Shown here: one piece after another, positions 7,754 to 13,470 of the stretch
Numbering within the stretch: the first letter of the stretch is position 1
How the letters are laid out: every line of letters starts with the position of its first letter
Source: Zoogloeaceae bacterium
Lineage (GTDB): Bacteria > Pseudomonadota > Gammaproteobacteria > Burkholderiales > Rhodocyclaceae
Direction of reading: 5' to 3'
Assembly: GCA_031267345.1 (NCBI GenBank)
Contig: JAIRZG010000179.1
Span: 1-14,706 of the forward strand
DNA: 14,706 nucleotides
Notes under the pieces: generated by a model
The model's input: the letters and a program-made list of their open reading frames with translations, nothing else
Told to the model about the DNA's origin: nothing
Database searches by the model: none
Translations under genes and position numbers: made by a program

Positions 7754-9307
7754 TCACCACACTTTTATATCGTAGGGCGTTTGTTTGAAAACAATGTTGT
7801 TGGCGGCAAGGCTGGCGGGGGTCAGGCGGGTTGCCTCGCCGTAAATGACCCATTTGTCGCAGGCGAATTTTTCTCCCTTGTTTTTTGCCACCGCGTTCAT
7901 GTCGCGCCGGATATGGTTCAGGGTAGCCTGGGTCAGGACGTTGCCGCCGTTTACGCGCTTGTCGCCCAATATACCGTTGTACAGGAGGGCGTAGGCCGTA
8001 CCGTCATGGATGCCTAAAAAAGTTGAATTCTTTTCATGTTTCTTCATGGGCGTTTTGGTCTCGGTAAAATAGACATGGGCGGCCAGGTTCTCGAAGGAAA
8101 TGCCTGGCTTTATGCGCCGCTCGTTGTCAAATACGGCGTCTCCCAGCTTGAAAAAGCGGAAACCGCCGCCGCCTTCCCAGCCCACGGCCTTTGATATGCC
8201 GCCCTGCTCGCCGTCTATGACTTTTTTGAGCCGGGCGGCGCAATGGGTCTTTGCCTGTTCGCCCATTTCAACGCCGATGTACCGTCGCCCCATTTTATGG
8301 GCAACTGCGGCGGTCGTGCCGGAGCCAAGGAAACTGTCGAGAACGTAATCGCCGGGGTTGGTGGAAAGAGTCAATATGCGCTGCATGAGGCGTTCAGGCT
8401 TCGGTGTAGAAAAAGCATCATCGGGTAACAATATTTTCACTTCTTTTTTTGCATCCTGATTATGTCCGACTTCCTGATAAAGCCATATTGTAAGCGCAGT
8501 TGCGCCTTGCTTAACTTCTGTTAAGAATTTTTTCATTGCCGGAACGCTGTCGCCTTTTGGCCCAAACCATATTCTGTTATCTTTTACAAGTTTTATAAAG
8601 GTTTCTTTGCTGACCGTCCAGCATCTGCTTTTAGGCGGATTTACCATACGCCCACTCGGTGTTTTTATAGAATAATCTGTCGCTGCACTGTATGTCTTTG
8701 CAGACAAGTCTGCTGGTTTCCAGACGCCACGAACATCATTATCAGGATTTCTATATCGCGCATTCATTTCTTCTGTTCGAGGTAATAAATTAGGCCGCCA
8801 CATTTCTTTGTCTCTTGCATACAGCATTATAAAATCATGATTGTCCGAAAGCCATTTTGCGTCATTCTGTGGTGAATATTTCTTTTGCCATATTATATTT
8901 GCAACAAAATTATTCCGCCCAAAAATCTCATCACAAATAACTTTTGCATAGGCCTGTTCACTATCATCAAGCTGTATGAAAATTGCCCCTTCTTTCGCTA
9001 AAAACTTCTTCAACAATTCCAGCCGTGGATACATCATGGAAAGCCATAGCGTATGTTCCATATTGTCGTCGTAATGCTCAAAGGCGCTGCCGGTGTTATA
9101 CGGCGGGTCGATGTAGATACACTTTACCTGTCCGGCGTAGAAGGGCAGCAGGGCTTTGAGGGCTGCGAGGTTGTCGCCCTGGACGATAAGGTTTCCGGCG
9201 TCGGGGTCGCCGTAACTGTATTGCTCTTCTTCCGCCAGCAGGCGGTATTCGGCGTTGGCGGCGGCTTTGAGGTCTTGTTCCCGTGTCAGCCAATGCAGGG
9301 TTGGCAT
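7754..9307 (-). CDS. mod: Type III DNA N6-adenine methyltransferase, Mod subunit
   Basis: Mod methylates adenine within the recognition site and also gives the Mod-Res complex its sequence specificity. The 517-residue product has the beta-class motif order: catalytic DPPYNTGS (67-74) first, then a long variable target-recognition region (about 106-302), then the SAM-binding motif FLGSGTT (326-332). The start is firm: AAAGGA lies 7 nt upstream and two in-frame TGA codons stand about 35 nt before the ATG. The DNA encoding residues 106-302 (about 8400-8990) is visibly more AT-rich than both ends of the gene, as often seen where the recognition domain has been exchanged by recombination. The only homopolymer noticed in the gene is an A7 on the coding strand (8444-8450), too short to claim phase variation. 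The recognition sequence cannot be predicted. Confidence 0.95.
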   Translation of the reverse strand: MPTLHWLTREQDLKAAANAEYRLLAEEEQYSYGDPDAGNLIVQGDNLAALKALLPFYAGQVKCIYIDPPYNTGSAFEHYDDNMEHTLWLSMMYPRLELLKKFLAKEGAIFIQLDDSEQAYAKVICDEIFGRNNFVANIIWQKKYSPQNDAKWLSDNHDFIMLYARDKEMWRPNLLPRTEEMNARYRNPDNDVRGVWKPADLSAKTYSAATDYSIKTPSGRMVNPPKSRCWTVSKETFIKLVKDNRIWFGPKGDSVPAMKKFLTEVKQGATALTIWLYQEVGHNQDAKKEVKILLPDDAFSTPKPERLMQRILTLSTNPGDYVLDSFLGSGTTAAVAHKMGRRYIGVEMGEQAKTHCAARLKKVIDGEQGGISKAVGWEGGGGFRFFKLGDAVFDNERRIKPGISFENLAAHVYFTETKTPMKKHEKNSTFLGIHDGTAYALLYNGILGDKRVNGGNVLTQATLNHIRRDMNAVAKNKGEKFACDKWVIYGEATRLTPASLAANNIVFKQTPYDIKVW

Positions 9308-9314
9308 TTTCGCG

Positions 9315-9320
9315 TCCTTT
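9315..9320 (-). promoter_or_regulatory. Ribosome binding site of mod
   Basis: AAAGGA on the minus strand, 7 nt before the mod ATG. Together with the two in-frame TGA codons upstream it fixes the mod start. Confidence 0.75.
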
Positions 9321-9344
9321 CGTGATTGTTCTCTGTTTCATCAT

Positions 9345-9416
9345 CGTAACCCCCGGAATTCCCGCTTCCATGAGGATGGATGATCGCGAGGAGGATGGCG
9401 GGGAACGAGGGTTACG
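9345..9416. repeat. Long imperfect inverted repeat upstream of mod
   Basis: CGTAACCC (9345-9352) pairs with GGGTTACG (9409-9416), and further in TTCCCGC (9359-9365) pairs with GCGGGGAA (9398-9405) with a small bulge. This gives a stem of about 15 bp with an asymmetric interior loop and a loop of about 30 nt. It lies in the 186-bp gap between the 200-residue gene and mod. It could be an attenuator, a binding site for a regulator, or part of a small RNA; no T-run follows on either strand. Confidence 0.55.
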
Positions 9417-9421
9417 CTGAT

Positions 9422-9429
9422 GGGGGGGG
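9422..9429. repeat. Homopolymer run of eight G upstream of mod
   Basis: TGGGGGGGGT, about 115 bp before the mod start and outside any gene I can support. Runs of this length can slip during replication. Being in a leader, length changes could alter transcription of mod-res rather than a reading frame. No direct evidence of variation is available from one sequence. Confidence 0.5.
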
Positions 9430-9493
9430 TCTCTGTGGTGGGTTTATGCTTTCACGGATGGCTGCAAGGGGTTTCGGGGAATAGCATCGGCTT

Positions 9494-10096
9494 TCAATTT
9501 TGCAAGGAGTCTTGCGACGGGTCTTCATGTCGCGCCCTGTCCGGCGCCGGTTGTTCTTCAAGTTCCCTGCCCAGCGTCTTTTCCTGACGTTCGATATAGC
9601 GTTTTTCGGCGATTCGGATGTTGTGCCGCCGTGCCTGGATGATGGCTTTTTCGTGATCGTCTACACGTCCCCTGTCGAGGTTTCCAAGGCGCGTATCATG
9701 CGAACGGAAAGCATGTCTTGCCCCGTCTTTCGGTAGATCGCGAGTATCCCGCATCTTGTGTTGCGCGTTGGTTTTGTTGACTCGTTGATATTCTTTCGGA
9801 TCGCTTACCATTTCGACGTGCGTTTCAACTGCTCTTAATTCTTCCAATGCGTCGTTCAGGCTGGAAAACATGCTTTTGCTGTTGGCGTGGTCTTTGATGT
9901 CGTTTTCAACAAGGAATTTTTCAGCGGCGATAATGGTTTCCAGGTTGCCGGATCTCCCGATGGCTTTCAGGTTGGAAAGTATGTTTTGGCGGTTGTCGAC
10001 AAGATTTTTTGCGATAGGTGTAATCTTGTGCTGTTCCATGAGATCGGTTTCTCTGGCAATTTCTTTCACCAAATATAGAAGCAGTTTTTCTGTCAT
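9494..10096 (-). CDS. Hypothetical protein (200 aa), coupled to the 79-aa gene
   Basis: I do not recognise this family. The product is highly charged and looks mostly alpha-helical, without membrane segments or a signal peptide. Residues 1-110 are helix-rich (NRQNILSNLKAIGRSGNLET, then a stretch suited to coiled coil around LNDALEELRAVETHVEM). Residues 110-200 are rich in Arg, Lys, Asp and Glu, with a basic section (ARHAFRSHDTRLGNLDRGRV, then QARRHNIRIAEKRYIERQEK) that could bind nucleic acid. The tail (EEQPAPDRARHEDPSQDS) appears disordered. The ATG overlaps the stop of the upstream 79-residue gene in an ATGA, and AAGGG lies 9 nt upstream, so it is a genuine translation unit. It precedes mod by 186 bp on the same strand. 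A role as accessory, regulator or toxin/antitoxin partner is possible but unproven. Confidence 0.7.
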   Translation of the reverse strand: MTEKLLLYLVKEIARETDLMEQHKITPIAKNLVDNRQNILSNLKAIGRSGNLETIIAAEKFLVENDIKDHANSKSMFSSLNDALEELRAVETHVEMVSDPKEYQRVNKTNAQHKMRDTRDLPKDGARHAFRSHDTRLGNLDRGRVDDHEKAIIQARRHNIRIAEKRYIERQEKTLGRELEEQPAPDRARHEDPSQDSLQN

Positions 10097-10332
10097 ATCC
10101 TGAAGCCCTTGGATTTCAGGAATTCATCGTCACATCCGCTTCTAAGCGTGGACATTGCGCGCTCTGAAAGACCTGCCAGCGCAAGCCATGCCCATGACGC
10201 TTCTTCATCACCTGCCAGGTCAGCCTGGGTGGATTCACATAGGCAAACAGCCTTTTGGGTCATGCCCACTTTGTCTTCATCGGGCATGTAGCTACGCGGC
10301 AAGGGGCGGTCAAGTGTGGTCGTGGCAGTCAT
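10093..10332 (-). CDS. Hypothetical small protein (79 aa), first gene of the island
   Basis: The family is not recognised. The product is small, soluble and acidic, with a disordered N-terminus (MTATTTLDRPLPRSYMPDED) and a compact helical C-terminal half (EEASWAWLALAGLSERAMST, ending DDEFLKSKGFRI). The gene is well supported although short: GGAGG lies 8 nt before the ATG, the best ribosome site in the island, and its TGA overlaps the start of the 200-residue gene (ATGA). A small first gene coupled to a larger basic partner resembles the layout of toxin-antitoxin or regulator pairs, but no known antitoxin fold is identifiable by eye. Alternative starts at Met16 or Met24 lack a comparable ribosome site. 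Confidence 0.7.
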   Translation of the reverse strand: MTATTTLDRPLPRSYMPDEDKVGMTQKAVCLCESTQADLAGDEEASWAWLALAGLSERAMSTLRSGCDDEFLKSKGFRI

Positions 10333-10340
10333 TGGGTAAT

Positions 10341-10345
10341 CCTCC
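10341..10345 (-). promoter_or_regulatory. Strong ribosome binding site of the 79-aa gene
   Basis: GGAGG on the minus strand, 8 nt before the ATG at 10332. It decides the start and argues that this short gene is real. Confidence 0.75.
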
Positions 10346-10358
10346 GGTCAATGGGTGA

Positions 10359-10364
10359 AGTATA
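10359..10364 (-). promoter_or_regulatory. Candidate -10 box for the island operon
   Basis: TATACT on the minus strand, about 27 nt before the start codon of the 79-residue gene. No good -35 hexamer is found 16-18 nt upstream; that position falls inside the IS200/IS605-like terminus. If used, transcription would start just beside the relict end. Confidence 0.3.
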
Positions 10365-10373
10365 CAACATGCC

Positions 10374-10505
10374 TTGACATCCTCCCCGGCCTGAAGGCAG
10401 GGGATTCCTGCGGCGTTCAAACCAGCTTGACGCCGGTTTGAATCGCTTTGGCAGGCGTCGGAGCTTTCCGCGCGTTTCGGATGCGTCGACGGGCGAACGT
10501 CGTCT
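10374..10505 (-). mobile_element. IS200/IS605 (TnpB-type) right-end relict, omega-RNA-like
   Basis: On the minus strand the tract ends GGAATCCCCTGCCTTCAGGC, then CGGGGAGGATGTCAA. I recognise this hairpin-plus-GATGTCAA terminus from the right ends of many tnpB-carrying IS200/IS605 elements. The terminal stem is 10383-10391 with 10396-10404 (one mismatch). Upstream, TTCAAACC (10416-10423) can pair with GGTTTGAA (10435-10442), and CGGCG (10411-10415) with CGCCG (10431-10435); these are competing pairings, as in omega-RNA scaffolds. No transposase or TnpB gene remains: the preceding DNA is aspS. It is therefore a truncated end. The sequence next to TCAA, where a guide would lie, is the leader of the 79-residue gene. 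Confidence 0.65.
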
Positions 10506-12302
10506 TCACGCTTCCGGATTCCTGGCCTCTGTCGTCGGTTGCCGCAAGCGGATATGCAGTTCCCGCAACTGTTGCTCATCGACGCCGGAAGGCGCGTCGG
10601 TCAGGAGGCACTGGGCGCGTTGCGTTTTGGGGAAGGCGATGACATCGCGGATGGATTCCGCGCCGGTCATCAGGGTGACGATGCGATCCAGGCCAAAAGC
10701 CAGCCCGCCGTGCGGCGGCGCGCCGTATTTCAGGGCGTCGAGCAAAAAACCGAATTTGGCGCGTTGTTCTTCGCGGTCGATGTTCAACGCCTGAAAGACG
10801 CTTTCCTGAATTTCCGGACGGTGAATCCGGATGGAGCCGCCGCCGATTTCCCAGCCGTTCAGCGCCAGATCGTAGGCTTTGGCAAGGCATCGCCCGGGAT
10901 CGCTCGCCAATAGCGCCACATGCTCATCCCGGGGACTGGTAAAGGGATGGTGACAGGCGTTCCAGCGTTTTTCTTCTTCGTCATATTCAAACATTGGGAA
11001 ATCCCGCACCCACACGGGTTCCCAGTCCTTGCCGTTCAGATAGCCCTTGTCGTGCCCCAGTTTTACACGCAATGCGCCCAGGGCGTCATTTACGATTCTG
11101 GTCTTGTCCGCGCCAAAGAAAATCAAATCGCCGGACTGCGCGCCCGTGCGTTCCAGAATGGCGCGCAAGGCCGCTTCGTTCAGGTTCTTGACAATCGGCG
11201 ATTGCAGGCCGGTTTCGTTGGGCTGGCGGACGTCATTGACCTTGATGTAGGCCAGTCCTTTCGCGCCGTAAATACCCACGAACCTGCCGTATTCGTCGAT
11301 TTCGCCACGGGTCAGGCTTGCGCCGCCGGGGACGCGCAGGGCGGCGACCCGTCCGCCGGAATTGGCGGGGGCGGAAAAAACCTTGAAGGCAGCGTCTTTC
11401 ACCGCGTCGGTAATTTCGGTCAATTCCAGCGTGACGCGCAAATCCGGCTTGTCGGAGCCAAAACGAGACATCGCCTCGGCATAGCGCATGCGCGGGAAGG
11501 GGTTGGGCAAGTCCACGCCGATGGCGTCCTTGAAAACATGGCGAATCAGGTCTTCGGCGAGGGCGGTGATTTTTGTCTCATCCATAAAGGAAGTTTCAAT
11601 ATCCACCTGGGTGAATTCGGGCTGGCGGTCGGCGCGCAAGTCTTCATCGCGGAAGCATTTGACAATCTGGTAATAGCGGTCGAAACCCGCCACCATCAGC
11701 AATTGCTTGAACAACTGCGGCGATTGCGGCAGCGCGAAAAACTGTCCCGGATGCACGCGCGAAGGCACCAGATAATCGCGCGCGCCTTCCGGCGTACTCC
11801 TGGTGAGCATGGGGGTTTCCACGTCGACAAAGCCGTTGTCATCGAGAAAACGCCGGAAGGCGCGTGTCACCTTGTAGCGCAACAGCAGGTTTTTCTGCAT
11901 TTCCTGACGGCGCAGGTCGATCACCCGATGGGTGAGGCGCACGGTTTCCGTCAGGTTTTCGTCATCCAGCTGGAAAGGCGGCGTGACGGAAGGATTCAGC
12001 ACTTCAATGTCATGGCAAAGCACCTCGATGTCACCGGAGGGCAGATTGGCGTTGCGTGTGCCTTCCGGACGCATCCGCACCCTGCCGGTGACTTTCAGGC
12101 AGAACTCGTTTCGCACCGATTCGGCGGTTGCGAACATTTCCGGACGATCCGGATCGCAGACCACCTGCGCCAGTCCTTCGCGGTCGCGCAGGTCAATAAA
12201 AATGACGCCGCCGTGATCGCGGCGACGGTGCGCCCAGCCGGCAAGGGTTACAGTCTGGTTGCAAAGGGCGGCGTTCAGTTGGCCGCAGTAATGGGTACGC
12301 AT
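10506..12302 (-). CDS. aspS: Aspartyl-tRNA synthetase, non-discriminating type
   Basis: AspRS attaches aspartate to tRNA(Asp). The 598-residue product has the bacterial layout: N-terminal OB-fold anticodon-binding domain (1-105), class II catalytic core with the AspRS signature QSPQ (193-196), motif 2 FRDEDLRADR (217-226), the bacterial GAD insertion (about 290-420), and motif 3 GLAFGLDRIV (533-542). His30 in RRRDHGG and Gly81 in RPEGTRN correspond to the residues known from Pseudomonas AspRS (His31, Gly82) that allow it to charge tRNA(Asn) as well, whereas the E. coli enzyme has Leu and Lys there. This predicts a GatCAB amidotransferase elsewhere in the genome. The ATG overlaps the stop of the DUF502 gene by one base (TGATG), so the two are coupled. 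The stop lies directly beside an insertion-element relict. Confidence 0.97.
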   Translation of the reverse strand: MRTHYCGQLNAALCNQTVTLAGWAHRRRDHGGVIFIDLRDREGLAQVVCDPDRPEMFATAESVRNEFCLKVTGRVRMRPEGTRNANLPSGDIEVLCHDIEVLNPSVTPPFQLDDENLTETVRLTHRVIDLRRQEMQKNLLLRYKVTRAFRRFLDDNGFVDVETPMLTRSTPEGARDYLVPSRVHPGQFFALPQSPQLFKQLLMVAGFDRYYQIVKCFRDEDLRADRQPEFTQVDIETSFMDETKITALAEDLIRHVFKDAIGVDLPNPFPRMRYAEAMSRFGSDKPDLRVTLELTEITDAVKDAAFKVFSAPANSGGRVAALRVPGGASLTRGEIDEYGRFVGIYGAKGLAYIKVNDVRQPNETGLQSPIVKNLNEAALRAILERTGAQSGDLIFFGADKTRIVNDALGALRVKLGHDKGYLNGKDWEPVWVRDFPMFEYDEEEKRWNACHHPFTSPRDEHVALLASDPGRCLAKAYDLALNGWEIGGGSIRIHRPEIQESVFQALNIDREEQRAKFGFLLDALKYGAPPHGGLAFGLDRIVTLMTGAESIRDVIAFPKTQRAQCLLTDAPSGVDEQQLRELHIRLRQPTTEARNPEA

Positions 12303-13000
12303 CAGGATTTTCCAGTTGGCAAGGGTTGGGGGGATTCCGGCAGCACAGGAATTCTGGCGGGTTTGGCGGCGGCGGGTTTTTTCGGCGCGGGCGGCACGAC
12401 GCCCATGGAGATGATGTATTTCAGCGCCTCATCCACGCTCATCCTGAGTTCCACCACATCGGCTTTCGGCATCATCAGAAAAAAACCGGAAGTGGGATTG
12501 GGCGTGGTCGGCACATACACGCTGACATAATCGCCTTCGAGATGATGAACGACATCGCCGCCGGGTTTGCCGGTGAGAAAGGCAATCGTCCAACTGCCTG
12601 CGCGCGGATACTGCACCAACAGCGCCTTGCGAAAGGCATTGCCGTTGGGCGAAAAAAGGGTGTCCGAAACCTGCTTGATGGCGTTGTAGAGGGAATTCAC
12701 CACCGGAATGCGGGCGAGCGCCTGTTCCCACGAGCGCACCAGCTTTTGCCCGATCAGGTTGGTCGCCAGAAGGCCGGTGATGAAAATCACGCCCAGGGTC
12801 AATACCGTGCCAATGCCGGGAATGTTGAAGCCCAGCAGGTGAATGGGATGCAGGGATTCCGGCAGCAGCAGCAGGGATTGATCCATGGTGCTGATGATCA
12901 TCGAGATCACCCAGAAGGTAATCGCCAGCGGCACCCAGATCAGGAGACCGGCGATAAAACAACGCTTCAGGGAAGCGGATTTGAATTCCGGTTTGAACAC
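12302..13000 (-). CDS. DUF502 family inner-membrane protein
   Basis: The function is unknown. The 232-residue product belongs to the DUF502 family, which regularly sits between fmdB and aspS in beta- and gammaproteobacteria. Two membrane helices are visible (about 13-37, FIAGLLIWVPLAITFWVIS; and about 62-84, IGTVLTLGVIFITGLLATNL). They are followed by the conserved stretch around RIPVVNSLYNAIKQV and a soluble beta-rich domain with VSVYVPTTPNPTSGFF, both typical of the family. The C-terminus is a Pro/Lys/Ala-rich tail. The start is GTG with GGAG 9 nt upstream, 15 nt after the fmdB stop. The stop overlaps the aspS start by one base. Confidence 0.92.
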   Translation of the reverse strand: MFKPEFKSASLKRCFIAGLLIWVPLAITFWVISMIISTMDQSLLLLPESLHPIHLLGFNIPGIGTVLTLGVIFITGLLATNLIGQKLVRSWEQALARIPVVNSLYNAIKQVSDTLFSPNGNAFRKALLVQYPRAGSWTIAFLTGKPGGDVVHHLEGDYVSVYVPTTPNPTSGFFLMMPKADVVELRMSVDEALKYIISMGVVPPAPKKPAAAKPARIPVLPESPQPLPTGKS

Positions 13001-13015
13001 GCGACAAGGCTCCGC

Positions 13016-13297
13016 TCAGGCCGCCGCCGCTGCGGGCTCCGCCGCCGCGCAAGCGCCGTCGGCTGCCGCCGGACAACCTTGCGCCGCGCCCGGGCAGGGC
13101 GTTGCGGTTTTTTGGGGCTGTTTGAAATCCGTCGCGTACCAGCCATTGCCTTTCAATTGAAAGCCCGCGACGGAAAGCTGCTTCTCATAATGTTCCGCGC
13201 CGCATCGCGGGCAAACCCGCAGGACAGGATCGCTCAATTTTTGCAAATGCTCCTTCTGAAAGCCGCAGTCGGCGCAACGATACTCATAAATAGGCAT
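13016..13297 (-). CDS. FmdB family zinc-ribbon protein
   Basis: A small putative regulatory protein of the FmdB family; the biochemical role is not established. The start MPIYEYRC is the invariant N-terminus of the family, so I place it at 13297; the longer frame opening at 13330 adds 11 residues that do not fit. Two Cys pairs, C8-x2-C11 and C29-x2-C32, form the zinc ribbon, followed by the conserved GNGWYATDF segment. Beyond it lies a low-complexity tail rich in Ala, Pro and Cys. The product has 93 residues, a usual length. It is the first gene of the fmdB-DUF502-aspS operon, with a TATAAT box about 36 nt upstream. Confidence 0.93.
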   Translation of the reverse strand: MPIYEYRCADCGFQKEHLQKLSDPVLRVCPRCGAEHYEKQLSVAGFQLKGNGWYATDFKQPQKTATPCPGAAQGCPAAADGACAAAEPAAAAA

Positions 13298-13332
13298 GGT
13301 GAATTTCATCCGGTTTTGAAAATGGGGCAAGC

Positions 13333-13338
13333 ATTATA
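13333..13338 (-). promoter_or_regulatory. Probable -10 box of the fmdB-aspS operon
   Basis: A perfect TATAAT on the minus strand, giving a predicted leader of roughly 25-30 nt before the fmdB ATG. The -35 position shows no clear TTGACA, so activation or a weak -35 must be assumed. Confidence 0.5.
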
Positions 13339-13340
13339 AG

Positions 13341-13423
13341 GGATCAGCGTCAGGTATCCGGATCAGGAATCCGGTTTTTGCAGGCGGACAAACCCTTGCG
13401 TCCCTTCTGTCCTCCGATTCCGG
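13341..13423 (+). repeat. Degenerate member of the dispersed repeat family, with hairpin
   Basis: GGATCAGGAATC (13360-13371) is identical to 5017-5028, and CTGTCCTCCG (13407-13416) is identical to 280-289 in the comEC 3' end. The stretch 13341-13359 resembles the left part of copy 2. CCGGAT (13358-13363) pairs with ATCCGG (13369-13374), followed by five T on the plus strand, giving a terminator-like look. However, no plus-strand gene lies upstream for it to terminate. Confidence 0.5.
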
Positions 13424-13430
13424 TATGGCT

Positions 13431-13436
13431 TAGAAT
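13431..13436 (+). promoter_or_regulatory. Candidate -10 box of ilvA
   Basis: TAGAAT, 34 nt before the ilvA ATG. No convincing -35 hexamer lies 16-18 nt upstream. This is the only -10-like sequence I find close to ilvA. Confidence 0.3.
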
Positions 13437-13470
13437 CCAGATTTTCCCTTGTTCGCATCACGAAACGCTT

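Noticed and set aside
8444..8450. A7 run inside mod as a phase-variation tract
   Set aside because: Too short to be a credible slippage site and encodes an ordinary Lys-Lys pair.
10310..10579. 89-residue minus-strand frame containing NAAGIPCLQAGEDVK
   Set aside because: This is the translation of the IS200/IS605 right-end hairpin, not a protein; it has no start signal of its own and overlaps aspS.
10920..12530. Open frame of 536 codons on the plus strand
   Set aside because: Antisense to aspS and the DUF502 gene; no recognisable domain.
13358..13379. Hairpin plus T-run read as an intrinsic terminator
   Set aside because: On the strand where the T-run follows, there is no gene upstream; better explained as part of a decayed repeat.
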